Origin: Bacteroidaceae bacterium
Lineage (GTDB): Bacteria; Bacteroidota; Bacteroidia; Bacteroidales; Muribaculaceae
Assembly (NCBI GenBank): GCA_021768245.1
Contig: JAETNO010000003.1
Coordinates: 124,001-188,000, forward strand
Direction of reading: 5' to 3'
DNA length: 64,000 bases
In this document: in pieces, positions 33,051 through 42,218 of the stretch
Position numbering within the stretch: position 1 is the first letter of the stretch
Layout of the letters: each line of letters opens with the position of its first letter
Translations under genes and position numbers: made by a program
The notes under the pieces: model-generated
The model's database searches: none
Seen by the model: only the letters and a program-made list of their open reading frames with translations
Told to the model about the DNA's origin: nothing

Positions 33051-35324
33051 TTATTTGGATTCCATCGTTGCCGCGTCGAGGCCGGCTACCGCGATAAGGT
33101 TGATTATGTCGCGTACTTCCGCATCGACGTTGATAAAGTGGACGGGTTTCTTCAAGCCCATCTGGATCGGGCCTATTGACTCGCCGACACCCATCTCAAG
33201 CATGATGCGGTAGGCGGCATTGGCCGCAGTGAGGTTGGGGAACACGAGGGTGTTGACCTCTTTGCCGTAGAGGCGGTTGAAGGGGTAGACCTTATCGCGC
33301 ACCTTGGAGTTGAGAGCGTAGTTGACCTGCATTTCTCCGTCGACAACCATGTCGGGGTACTCCTGATGGATGCGGTCGACAACGTTGTGAATCATTGAAG
33401 GCTCACTTTCGTTGTTTGAACCGAAGTTGGAGTATGACACCAAGGCCATCACGGGGTCGTGGGCGAAGAATTTTACGGAGTCGTTGGCAAGGCGGGCGAT
33501 GTCGAGAAGGGTTTCCTCATCTGCCGTTCCGTTGACCATGGTGTCGGCGAGGAAATAGGTGCCCTTGGTGGTCTCCATCACATGCATCGATGCGAAATGA
33601 TTAAAGCCCTTACGCATGCCGATTACCTCGCGGGCAATGTCGGCTGCGGAATTGTTGGCCGAGCGGGTTCCCGCGATGAAAGCGTCGGCATCGCCTGTCT
33701 CCACCATCATCATGCCGAAATAGTTTCGGTCAAACATCTTGTCGAGTGCGGTCTCGAAATTCTCGCCCTGACGCTGGCGTTTGGTTGAGAGCATGGCTGC
33801 ATAGCGTTCGCGGCGCGGTGCCTCGCGGTCGTGGCGGAGGTTGACGATTTCGATGCCATCGATGTTGATGCCGAGACGCTGTGCACGCTTTTCTATCATC
33901 TCCTCGTTGCCGAGCAGGATGGGGATGCAGAGGCCGTCGGCGGCTGCGATAGCGGCTGCGCGGAGCATATTGTCGGTGTTCGCCTCGCCGAAAGCCACGC
34001 GTTTCGGGTTGGTACGTGCGGCCTCGTTTATGCGGCGGGTAAACTTGCGGTCATTGCCTTTGAGCTGGCGCAGTTTCTCGTCATATGCATCCCAGTCTGA
34101 GATGGGACGACGGGCAACGCCGCTGTCCATGGCTCCCTTGGCCACGGCGGGCGACACGGATGTGAGCAAGCGCGGGTCAAAGGGGGTAGGTATGATGTAT
34201 TCCGGGCCGAACTTGATGTCCGAGCGGTTGTAGGCCGCACTGACAACCGGGGGCACAGGCTTTTTGGCGAGTTCCGCGATAGCGCGCACGGCATAGATTT
34301 TCATCGTTTCGTTGATTTCCGATGCGCCGCAGTCGAGGGCCCCTCGGAAAATATAGGGGAAGCCGAGCACATTGTTAATCTGGTTGGGATAGTCGGAACG
34401 GCCTGTGCCCATGATGATGTCGGGACGGGCGGCAATGGCTTTCTCATAGGCGATTTCGGGGTCGGGATTGGCGAGGGCGAAGACAATAGGCTTCGGAGCC
34501 ATGCTCTTTACCATCTCGGTAGTGACTACGTCTTTGACCGAAAGCCCGAGGAACACGTCGGCGTCCTTCATTGCCTCTGCAAGAGTGGTGATAGGACGCG
34601 ATGTGGCAAACTGCGCTTTCTGAGGGTTGAGGTCGGTGCGCTTGTCGGAGATAACACCCTTTGAGTCACACATGACCACATTCTCTTTCTTCACGCCGAG
34701 GGCGCAATAGAGCTTGGTACATGAGACGGCTGCCGCGCCGGCACCGTTGACCACGAGGCGCACGTCCTCGATTTTCTTACCCTGGATTTCTACGGCGTTG
34801 AGCAGTGCGGCTGCGGAAATTATGGCTGTTCCGTGCTGGTCGTCGTGCATCACGGGGATATCCATCTCAGCCTTGAGCCTTTCCTCGATTTTGAAACATT
34901 CGGGAGCCTTGATGTCCTCAAGGTTGATTCCTCCGAATGTCGGGCCGAGGGCTTTGACAATCTGAATGAATTTTTCCGGGTCGGTTTCGTCGACTTCGAT
35001 GTCGAAGCAGTCGAGGCCTGCGAATATCTTGAAGAGAAGTCCCTTTCCTTCCATCACCGGTTTTCCGGCGAGGGCTCCGATGTTGCCGAGTCCGAGGACT
35101 GCTGTGCCGTTTGAAATCACGGCCACGAGGTTGCCTTTGTCGGTATAGTTGTAGACATCCTCGGGATTGTCCTTTATTTCAAGGCATGGATATGCCACGC
35201 CCGGTGAGTAGGCCAGTGCGAGGTCGGCCTGGGTGGCATAGGGTTTGGTTGGGATAACTTCGATTTTTCCGGGGCGCGGATAACGGTGGTAGTCCAGCGC
35301 CATCTGTTTAGTCACTTTTGCCAT
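33051..35324 (-). CDS. maeB: NADP-dependent malic enzyme with phosphotransacetylase-like C-terminal domain
   Basis: 757 residues, the size of MaeB-type two-domain enzymes. The N-terminal malic enzyme part contains AYSPGVAYPCLEI, EDIKAPECFKIEE and MHDDQHGTAII, then the NADP Rossmann stretch VVNGAGAAAVSC. From about residue 430 there is a phosphate acetyl/butyryl-transferase-like domain (AAAIAAADGLCIPILLGNEE; VFPNLTAANAAYRIMLEMG) that is usually regulatory, not catalytic. It decarboxylates malate to pyruvate. It is a single-gene unit divergent from the nuclease/TonB operon. Confidence 0.94.
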   Translation of the reverse strand: MAKVTKQMALDYHRYPRPGKIEVIPTKPYATQADLALAYSPGVAYPCLEIKDNPEDVYNYTDKGNLVAVISNGTAVLGLGNIGALAGKPVMEGKGLLFKIFAGLDCFDIEVDETDPEKFIQIVKALGPTFGGINLEDIKAPECFKIEERLKAEMDIPVMHDDQHGTAIISAAALLNAVEIQGKKIEDVRLVVNGAGAAAVSCTKLYCALGVKKENVVMCDSKGVISDKRTDLNPQKAQFATSRPITTLAEAMKDADVFLGLSVKDVVTTEMVKSMAPKPIVFALANPDPEIAYEKAIAARPDIIMGTGRSDYPNQINNVLGFPYIFRGALDCGASEINETMKIYAVRAIAELAKKPVPPVVSAAYNRSDIKFGPEYIIPTPFDPRLLTSVSPAVAKGAMDSGVARRPISDWDAYDEKLRQLKGNDRKFTRRINEAARTNPKRVAFGEANTDNMLRAAAIAAADGLCIPILLGNEEMIEKRAQRLGINIDGIEIVNLRHDREAPRRERYAAMLSTKRQRQGENFETALDKMFDRNYFGMMMVETGDADAFIAGTRSANNSAADIAREVIGMRKGFNHFASMHVMETTKGTYFLADTMVNGTADEETLLDIARLANDSVKFFAHDPVMALVSYSNFGSNNESEPSMIHNVVDRIHQEYPDMVVDGEMQVNYALNSKVRDKVYPFNRLYGKEVNTLVFPNLTAANAAYRIMLEMGVGESIGPIQMGLKKPVHFINVDAEVRDIINLIAVAGLDAATMESK

Positions 35325-35422
35325 ATTACTTGAGGTTTATTATCCGCGATGCAATCCGTGATGTTGTAGGTATGGTCGGATTCATTTTGGGCTGCAATGT
35401 CAAATTCTCGCGAAATCAGGTG

Positions 35423-35430
35423 CAAAGTTA
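35423..35430 (-). promoter_or_regulatory. -7 promoter box for malic enzyme
   Basis: Leftward TAACTTTG, a TAnnTTTG match about 100 bases before the ATG at 35324. The -33 element is not clear. Confidence 0.5.
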
Positions 35431-35519
35431 ACAAAAATCCATTAAATAAGTCTTAAAGCTAACATAATTTAAGACGAGCGAAAAAATCTGCATTTCAGCA
35501 CTAAATTAATTGTTAAAAA

Positions 35520-35552
35520 TTGGGAAATGAATCGATATTTTCACTACATTTA
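35520..35552 (+). promoter_or_regulatory. Candidate promoter for the nuclease/TonB operon
   Basis: TTG at 35520-35522, a 22-base spacer and TACATTTA at 35545-35552. The last base departs from TAnnTTTG. It would start a leader of about 130 bases containing the hairpin described next. Confidence 0.4.
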
Positions 35553-35572
35553 CACCCTAAATGCATGCTTGT

Positions 35573-35647
35573 CGCCCTTGAGGGCTGCCGGTCTGACAAA
35601 AAATTCTTGGTTTTTGAGGGTCATCTACAGCCCTCGGCACGTTTTTT
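35573..35647 (+). ncRNA. Attenuator-like leader hairpin with T tract
   Basis: GAGGGCTG (35580-35587) pairs with CAGCCCTC (35628-35635), enclosing an inner CAAAAA/TTTTTG stem, and GTTTTTTT follows at 35641-35647. A competing small stem, GCCC (35573-35576) with GGGC (35582-35585), uses the same left arm. The maeB gene upstream is divergent, so there is no rightward gene here that needs a terminator. A regulated leader or a small RNA is the likely explanation. Confidence 0.45.
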
Positions 35648-35689
35648 TATTCTGTTACTAAAAATTATTAATCACTAATTCTGAGATCT

Positions 35690-36733
35690 ATGAAGAGGTT
35701 GCTCTTAATCCCGCTGTTGGCCATGCTGACGGCATTGGGCGTGTCGGCGCAATCCGACCCCAAACAGCCGCTGGTCTACGGCGTTGCTTTCTACAATCTT
35801 GAGAATCTGTTTGACACCATCAACAACAACGGCAGCTACGACCTTGAATTCTCCCCGAAAGGCTCACGCCAATGGAACGGTGAGAAATACTGGAGCAAAA
35901 TCAACAATCTCGCCTACTGCATATCGCACATGGTGACCAAGAACACCCCTATGGGGCCTGCCATTATCGGTGTCTCCGAGATAGAGAACAAGGGGGTGCT
36001 CGACGACCTCGTACGTGCGAAGGACATACGCCAGTGGCGTCTGCAGGTGGTTCACCATGATTCTCCCGACCGTCGCGGTGTCGATGTCGGACTCCTCTAC
36101 AATCCCCGTCTTTTCAAGGTGATTGACGTGACCAACACCACCCTGCGCATCCCCGGCTATGAGAGTTTCCGCACCCGCGACCAGATGTGTGTGACCGGCA
36201 TACTCGGCGGTGATACCGTCAGTGTCATAGTCAATCACTGGCCCTCGCGTCTCGGCGGACAGGAGCGTTCGAGCTATCTGCGTGAGGCAGCAGCCGAACT
36301 GAGCAAGCATATCGCCGACTCCCTTTGGCGAATCCGTCCGAACCAGGGCGTGATTATCATGGGCGACCTTAACGATGATCCTCAGGACAAGTCATGTGCC
36401 GTGGCTCTCGGAGCGAAGAAAGACCAGAAAGATGTGGGCCCCCATGGCTTCTTCAATCCCTGGTGGAGAGTGCTCGACAAAGGTATAGGCACGCTCGCCT
36501 ACAAGAGCCAATGGAATCTCTTTGACCAGATTATCGTTTCCGGCACGCTGCTTAAGCATAATGATGCAGCCTTGCAGTACAGTTCCTGTAAAGTCAACAA
36601 TTTCGACTTCCTCTTTGATACCGAAGGCCAGCGCAAGGGCTATCCGAAGCGCACATACGCTTCCGGCGCATGGCTCAACGGCTATTCCGATCACTTCCCC
36701 ACGATAATCTTCCTCCACAAGGCCCGCAAATAG
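35690..36733 (+). CDS. Exported endonuclease/exonuclease/phosphatase family protein
   Basis: 347 residues. A signal peptide (residues 1-21, LLAMLTALGVSA) is followed by a complete EEP fold. FYNLENLFDT supplies the first Asn/Glu region, IGVSEIENKGVL the metal Glu, IVNHWPSR the catalytic-side His region, IIMGDLNDDPQD the Asp/Asn pair, and YSDHFPTI the last Asp-His. All expected catalytic residues are present, so it should cleave phosphodiesters, probably nucleic acid, outside the cytoplasm. It is first in an operon with a TonB receptor and two DUF5689 lipoproteins, consistent with a nucleic-acid or phosphate scavenging role. Confidence 0.88.
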   Translation: MKRLLLIPLLAMLTALGVSAQSDPKQPLVYGVAFYNLENLFDTINNNGSYDLEFSPKGSRQWNGEKYWSKINNLAYCISHMVTKNTPMGPAIIGVSEIENKGVLDDLVRAKDIRQWRLQVVHHDSPDRRGVDVGLLYNPRLFKVIDVTNTTLRIPGYESFRTRDQMCVTGILGGDTVSVIVNHWPSRLGGQERSSYLREAAAELSKHIADSLWRIRPNQGVIIMGDLNDDPQDKSCAVALGAKKDQKDVGPHGFFNPWWRVLDKGIGTLAYKSQWNLFDQIIVSGTLLKHNDAALQYSSCKVNNFDFLFDTEGQRKGYPKRTYASGAWLNGYSDHFPTIIFLHKARK

Positions 36734-36789
36734 ACCGGAGTTAGAGCGTTCACTGCTCTCTCAGTTTAATATAAAAGCGACAATAGACA

Positions 36790-37422
36790 ATGAAAGAGCC
36801 TTTTGTAATTACCGTCGGCCGTCAGTTCGGCAGCGGTGGCCGTGAACTCGGCAAGGCCCTTGCCGATTCCCTCGGAATCGCATACTATGACAAGGAACTG
36901 CTTGTCGAGTCGGCAAAACTCGCAGGGGTCAATCCGGAGTTTTTCAAGAAGAAAGACGAGCGTTTCCCGACTTTCCTTCAGGGTCTTTTCAGTTTCTCCA
37001 TGGGGGTGACCCCGATGTGCTACTACACGGGGGCATCGTCAATCACCGACGACGGACTTTATAAGAGCATAAGCGACTTCCTGCTCCACACGGCCACGGA
37101 GAAATCGTTTGTGGTCGTCGGTCGCAGTTCCGATTATATACTCCGTGAGCATCCACGCTGCGTGAACCTCTTCATCCATGCCCCGATGCATGAATGTGTG
37201 CGTCGCATCATGGACCGCAACGATGCCATCGATGAGGCCAAAGCCGAGGCCATGGCCCGGAAGACCAACAAATGGCGCGCGGACTATTATAATTTTTTCA
37301 CCGACAAGACCTGGGGCGACGCCAAGAGCTATGACCTCACCATTGACTCTTCCCATCTGCCGATGGAAAAGAATGTGGAGCTGGTGAAGGCCTATCTGCG
37401 TTTGCGGGGCTTCATCGAGTGA
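36790..37422 (+). CDS. Cytidylate kinase-like family protein
   Basis: 210 residues. The Cytidylate_kin2-type start is ITVGRQFGSGGRELGKALADSLG, with the P-loop GSGGREL. FVVVGRSSDYILREHPRCVNLFIHAP follows, and later residues resemble the NMP-kinase lid (VRRIMDRNDAIDEAKAEAMARKTNKWRADYY). No signal peptide, so it is cytosolic. It may phosphorylate nucleotides or another small molecule; specificity is not shown. It lies between the EEP gene (56-base gap) and the TonB receptor (49-base gap), an unusual position for a kinase unless imported nucleoside products are its substrate. Confidence 0.85.
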   Translation: MKEPFVITVGRQFGSGGRELGKALADSLGIAYYDKELLVESAKLAGVNPEFFKKKDERFPTFLQGLFSFSMGVTPMCYYTGASSITDDGLYKSISDFLLHTATEKSFVVVGRSSDYILREHPRCVNLFIHAPMHECVRRIMDRNDAIDEAKAEAMARKTNKWRADYYNFFTDKTWGDAKSYDLTIDSSHLPMEKNVELVKAYLRLRGFIE

Positions 37423-37471
37423 TGGATGGACTATACCGGAAAAAACAATTAAAAACACAAATATTCAATCT

Positions 37472-40234
37472 ATGAGACTAAAACTGTTTCTGCTACTGCT
37501 TCTGACGGCTGTTCTTCCGTCACTCGCACAATCGACAGGCGTAGCCGGCACTGTGGTCGATTCCAACACGGGCGTTCCGGTTGCGGGCGCGAGTGTGATG
37601 CTCGACAATCAAGGCCTCTATGCCACGACTGATCCTTCGGGAGCTTTCACTATCTCAAATGCCCAGGCCGGCACCGACCTCCTCGTCATTGTGGCCTATG
37701 GCTATCAGGATGTCAACATGCCTGTCAATATGGTGGCAGGCCGCGTCGACAACCTCGGCAATATCAAGATGCTTGCCTCTAATCTCAACGATGTCTTCTA
37801 CGAGGAGCAGAACGACATGCTTTTCGACCAGGCCCTTCTCGACGACGAGGAAGGCAGCGCGCAGTCTATCGCTGCCCTCACGGGAGCGAGCGACGACGTC
37901 TACTATAATGCCGCCAACTATGATTTCCAGCCAATGCGTTTCCGCATCCGTGGCTATGACTCGAAATATACCGAGACATATATCAACGGCATCAGCTTCA
38001 ACGACCTTGCCCGCGGACGCTTCAACTATTCGACCCTCGGGGGTATGAGCCGCGCTTTCCGCGACAAGACTACCGCCCTCGGTCTTTCCGCTGCCAACTT
38101 CGGCTTCGGCAACATCGGAGGCGCTACCGATATAAACACAACCGCTTCACACTACGCACCCGGATTCAACGGCTCGGTCGCCTATACCAATTCCAACTAT
38201 ATGCTTCGTGCCATGGCCCTGTATTCGACCGGCCTGAACAAGAACGGCTGGGCTTTCACGATGTCGGCTATCGGACGCTATGCAAAGGAAGGTGTGATTG
38301 ACGGTACATTCTACAACTCTTTCGGTCTCTTCGCCTCTCTCGAGAAAGTGTTTAACGAAAAACACTCCCTCAACCTTACCGCCTGGGGCGCTCCCACTCA
38401 GCGTGCCACCAACTCGGCGACCTATCTCGAAGCCTACAATCTTGCCGACAACTATCTCTACAACCCTAACTGGGGCTATCAGGACGGCAAGAAGCGCTCC
38501 TCGAAAATAGTTGAGACTTTCGACCCGACCGCAGTCCTCAACTGGCTCTGGAAACCCAAGAAAGGCACCACTCTCAACACCGGTCTCGCCTTCCGTTCGG
38601 TTCATTACTCGACTTCGGCCCTCAACTGGTATAACGCAGCCGACCCGCGCCCGGACTACTACCGCTATCTCCCGAGCTATTTCATGGATAACGGACAGCC
38701 TACCGAGGCTTCCGAACTCTACACCGACCTCTGGCGCAACAACGAAAGCTTCCGTCAGATTAAGTGGGACGAGCTTTACCAGGCCAACTACCTTAATAAT
38801 ATATATGGCCGTGGCGGCAACCCCAACAATCATTCTTCGACCTATATCCTCGAGAACCGCCACAGCAATCAGATTAATCTCGTGCTCAACTCTGTGCTCA
38901 ACCATCGTCTCAACGACCACATGACCCTTCAGGCCGGAGCGAGCGTAAACTACACCCGCGCCCACTACTACAAGACTATCCGTGACCTCCTCGGCGGTGA
39001 ATATTGGCTCGATATCGACCAGTACAGCGAACGCGATTTCCCCTCTGACCCTGAAAAGCTCCAGAACGACCTTCGCAATCCGAGCCGCCACGTTGGCAAG
39101 GACGATGTGTTCGGCTATGACTACTATATCAATGCTATCCACACCAACTTCTGGATTCAGAATCAGATTACTCTCCCGCAGTGGGATATCAACTACGGTT
39201 TGAAACTCGGTTTCACTCAGTTCCAGCGCGACGGTAAGATGCAGAATGGCCGTGCACCCAAGAACTCCTACGGCAAGGGCGAAACCCACCGTTTCGACAC
39301 GGGTGCCCTCAAGGCCGGCGCTACCTATAAGATTGATGGACGCAATTTCATCTCCGCCCATGTCGGTTATGAGACTCAGGCTCCACTCTTCGAATATGCC
39401 TATATCTCTCCGCGCATCAAGGACACTGCCATCGAGGGCTTGACTCCCGAACGCATCCTCACGGGCGATATCTCCTATGCATGGAGCTACCGCCGCTTCC
39501 GTGGCGCGATTACCGGTTTCTGGACCGAGATGTTTGACCAGACCGAGCGCACCTCTTTCTACGACGACCAGTATTCTACCTTTATGAACTATGTGCTCAA
39601 AGGTGTCCACACCCGCTATAAGGGAGTTGAAATCGGTGCCGCTTTCAAGATCACTCCTTCCGTGACCCTCTCGGCTGCCGCTACTTTCGCCCGCTATCAG
39701 TATAAGAACCGTCCGAAAGGCACTCGCTCTTATGAAAACGGCATGCGTCCCGACACCACTCAGGTTGTCTATCTCAAGAACTTCTACATCGGTGGCACTC
39801 CTCAGACAGCCGTCAACGTCGGCATCGACTGGGCCGCTCCAAAATCATGGTTCTTCAACGTGAACGCCTCCTGGATGGGCGACGCATATGTTAACCTTTC
39901 TCCTATCCGCCACGAGGCCCTTCCCAACCTCTGGGAGAAATATCCTTCGTATGAGGAACTCGAAGCCAAGATGGATGAACTCGGCGAGCAGGACAAGCTC
40001 CACGATGCTTTCGTGGTCAACGCCTCAATCGGCAAGCTCGTCTATATCAACCGTAAGGTATCGATGAACTTCAACCTCAATGTCGACAATATCCTCAACA
40101 ACAGGAAAATTCAGACCTACGCCTATCAGCAGGGCCGTTTCGACTACACCAACTATGACTCCACGAAATACCCCAACCGTTATTTCTACGCACAGGGCAT
40201 CAAGGTGTATCTCAATGTCGGAATCCGTTTCTAA
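37472..40234 (+). CDS. TonB-dependent receptor with N-terminal carboxypeptidase-regulatory-like domain
   Basis: 920 residues. The signal peptide is about residues 1-20. A CarboxypepD_reg-like beta domain (GTVVDSNTGVPVAGASVML...) spans about 24-105. The plug domain follows (FRIRGYDSKYTETYINGISFNDL), then a 22-strand-type barrel ending in an aromatic residue (YLNVGIRF). No SusD partner is adjacent, so this is not a standard glycan-utilisation pair. Its neighbours are an exported nuclease and two DUF5689 lipoproteins, suggesting uptake of a nuclease product or a nucleotide-linked compound. The ligand is not known. Confidence 0.93.
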   Translation: MRLKLFLLLLLTAVLPSLAQSTGVAGTVVDSNTGVPVAGASVMLDNQGLYATTDPSGAFTISNAQAGTDLLVIVAYGYQDVNMPVNMVAGRVDNLGNIKMLASNLNDVFYEEQNDMLFDQALLDDEEGSAQSIAALTGASDDVYYNAANYDFQPMRFRIRGYDSKYTETYINGISFNDLARGRFNYSTLGGMSRAFRDKTTALGLSAANFGFGNIGGATDINTTASHYAPGFNGSVAYTNSNYMLRAMALYSTGLNKNGWAFTMSAIGRYAKEGVIDGTFYNSFGLFASLEKVFNEKHSLNLTAWGAPTQRATNSATYLEAYNLADNYLYNPNWGYQDGKKRSSKIVETFDPTAVLNWLWKPKKGTTLNTGLAFRSVHYSTSALNWYNAADPRPDYYRYLPSYFMDNGQPTEASELYTDLWRNNESFRQIKWDELYQANYLNNIYGRGGNPNNHSSTYILENRHSNQINLVLNSVLNHRLNDHMTLQAGASVNYTRAHYYKTIRDLLGGEYWLDIDQYSERDFPSDPEKLQNDLRNPSRHVGKDDVFGYDYYINAIHTNFWIQNQITLPQWDINYGLKLGFTQFQRDGKMQNGRAPKNSYGKGETHRFDTGALKAGATYKIDGRNFISAHVGYETQAPLFEYAYISPRIKDTAIEGLTPERILTGDISYAWSYRRFRGAITGFWTEMFDQTERTSFYDDQYSTFMNYVLKGVHTRYKGVEIGAAFKITPSVTLSAAATFARYQYKNRPKGTRSYENGMRPDTTQVVYLKNFYIGGTPQTAVNVGIDWAAPKSWFFNVNASWMGDAYVNLSPIRHEALPNLWEKYPSYEELEAKMDELGEQDKLHDAFVVNASIGKLVYINRKVSMNFNLNVDNILNNRKIQTYAYQQGRFDYTNYDSTKYPNRYFYAQGIKVYLNVGIRF

Positions 40235-40279
40235 GCTGGACTCCCTTACCAACTTTCATAATAATATAAAGTAAAAGCA

Positions 40280-42169
40280 ATGAAACTATATAAATATGCT
40301 CTTTCGATAGCCGTAGCCGCTTCAGCCACTGCAATGGTGAGCTGTGACGACGACTTTGACCGTCCGCCGGTCATCGTCCCCGAGGCGACCATCGAAGTCA
40401 ACACTGCGATTTCCGAGCTGAATGAAGCATTCTGGAGCGAAATCAGCGACAATAAATTCACAACCATCCCTGTCAATGAGGCAGGCGACAGCATCGTGAT
40501 TGGTGGCACCGTGATTTCAAGCGATGAGTACGGAAACGTTTTCAAGGGTCTCTACATCCGCGATGAATCAGGCGTAACCTATCTGCGCGTCAATGCCTAT
40601 GACCTTTATGAGGGCTACCACGTAGGGCAGGAAGTGCGTGTCAACGTCACCGGCCTTCTCATAGGCGGCTATGGTCAGGCTCCGCAGATCGGCAGCCTCT
40701 ACAACAATGCCCTCGGCCAGATTGAAGAGGCTGAATTCAAAGCCCGCGCCCAGGTCAACGGTCTCCCCTCAGCCGGTTCGGCTGACCCCGTGGTTGTCAC
40801 TATCCCCGAACTCGAGGGCTATAAGTCTACTCCGGCCGATTTGCGCAAATGGCAGTTCCAGCTTGTGAAAATCGACGGGCTTACCTTCGAAGGTGGCGGC
40901 TCGCAGAAGTGGTGTGACAAGCCGGGTGAAAACGGCTCTACATCGCGCAAGCTGAAAGACGCCAACGGCAATACCATCATTGCCTATACCAACAACAAGT
41001 GTAAGTTCGCCTCCGATATACTTCCGAAGGGCACCGGCACCGTGACTGCCATTCTCGGCTATTTCAAGGGCACATGGCAGCTTATCATCATGAATCCCGC
41101 CACAGATTGCGTAGGCTTTGAGTTCGTGACCACGCCTGACACCCCGACCCCCGGTCCTGACGTTCCCGGCGATGCCATCTTCTCCGAGACATTCAAGAGC
41201 GGAATCGGCAATTTCACTATCAAGGATGAGACCCTGCCCGCAGGCATGTCTGCCGTATGGAAACATGACTCGAAGTATGGCTATATGATTGCGACCGCCT
41301 ACAACAGTTCCGACAAGTCAAACAATGCCTCCGACTCATGGCTCATATCTCCCGTTATCGACCTTTCGGGAAAAACTTCTGCTTACCTCTCCTATGACCA
41401 GGCTCTCAACTTCTTCTCGAGCCTTGAGACCGCCAAGACTCAGGCTGCCGTCAACGTGCGTGAAGTCGGGACTACAGAATGGAAGACCCTTGCTGTTCCT
41501 TCATGGCCTGCCGCTATGAGCTGGGATTTTGTCAACTCAGGTTCAATCGACCTCTCTGCCTATGCCGGCAAGAAGATTGAGATTGGTTTCCACTACACTT
41601 CGACCGCTGAGAAAGCCGGTACATGGGAAGTGAAGAACGTGACGGTGACTCCGACGGCTGCTTCGACCCCCGACGTTCCGACTCCTCCCGTGACTTCAGG
41701 GTTCAGTGAGTCATTTGCAAGCGGAATCGGCGCTTTCACGATTGAAAACGTTGTGATGGACGAATCCCTATCCTATGTCTGGAACCATGACTCGAAGTAT
41801 GCCTGCATGAAAGCGTCCGCCTTTGTCAACAATGCTTCCCATCCGTCTGATTCCTATCTGATTTCACCGCTTATCGACCTCTCGGGCATGACAGCCCCTG
41901 TGCTCGCTTTCGAACAGGCGATAAATAAGTTCAAGGACGTAGACTCAGCCAAGGAACAGATTTCGGTGTGCATCCGCCTCGAGGGAGCGACAGAATGGAC
42001 CAAGCTCCCACTCGCCGAGTATGGCAGCAACAACAGCTGGACTTTCTTCAAGTCAGGCGATATATCCCTCTCTGACTATGCCGGCAAAAAGGTGCAGATT
42101 GCTTTCCGCTACACCTCTACGGCCTCCTCGTCCGGCACATGGGAAGTGAAGAACGTGACGGTTAAATAA
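40280..42169 (+). CDS. DUF5689 lipoprotein with two choice-of-anchor (jelly-roll) domains
   Basis: 629 residues. The lipoprotein signal ends at Cys22 (ATAMVSC) and is followed by acidic DDDFD, a typical surface-export signal in Bacteroidota. Residues about 45-275 are DUF5689, an OB-like fold (GGTVISSDEYGNVFKGLYIRDES; EVRVNVTGLLIGGYG). Residues about 295-450 and 475-629 are two similar jelly-roll domains (FSETFKSGIGNFTIKDE; FSESFASGIGAFTIENV; both ending GTWEVKNVTV). It is probably a surface binding protein of the adjacent receptor. OB-folds commonly bind nucleic acid, but this is inference here. Confidence 0.85.
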   Translation: MKLYKYALSIAVAASATAMVSCDDDFDRPPVIVPEATIEVNTAISELNEAFWSEISDNKFTTIPVNEAGDSIVIGGTVISSDEYGNVFKGLYIRDESGVTYLRVNAYDLYEGYHVGQEVRVNVTGLLIGGYGQAPQIGSLYNNALGQIEEAEFKARAQVNGLPSAGSADPVVVTIPELEGYKSTPADLRKWQFQLVKIDGLTFEGGGSQKWCDKPGENGSTSRKLKDANGNTIIAYTNNKCKFASDILPKGTGTVTAILGYFKGTWQLIIMNPATDCVGFEFVTTPDTPTPGPDVPGDAIFSETFKSGIGNFTIKDETLPAGMSAVWKHDSKYGYMIATAYNSSDKSNNASDSWLISPVIDLSGKTSAYLSYDQALNFFSSLETAKTQAAVNVREVGTTEWKTLAVPSWPAAMSWDFVNSGSIDLSAYAGKKIEIGFHYTSTAEKAGTWEVKNVTVTPTAASTPDVPTPPVTSGFSESFASGIGAFTIENVVMDESLSYVWNHDSKYACMKASAFVNNASHPSDSYLISPLIDLSGMTAPVLAFEQAINKFKDVDSAKEQISVCIRLEGATEWTKLPLAEYGSNNSWTFFKSGDISLSDYAGKKVQIAFRYTSTASSSGTWEVKNVTVK

Positions 42170-42218
42170 AGTCTCCCCAGTCAAATCAGCCCTATCTGAC
42201 TTATTAAAAATTTAGATT

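Larger units (their letters stand above)
35325..35689. other. Divergent region between malic enzyme and the nuclease operon
   Basis: There is no gene in these 365 bases. It contains the maeB -7 box (35423-35430), a candidate rightward promoter (35520-35552) and an attenuator-like hairpin with a T tract (35573-35647) ahead of the ATG at 35690. Confidence 0.65.

Noticed and set aside
38147..39610. 487-codon leftward open frame opposite the TonB receptor gene
   Set aside because: It is fully antisense to a clear receptor gene whose codon use leaves the opposite frame open. Its translation is hydrophobic and Val/Glu-rich with no domain.
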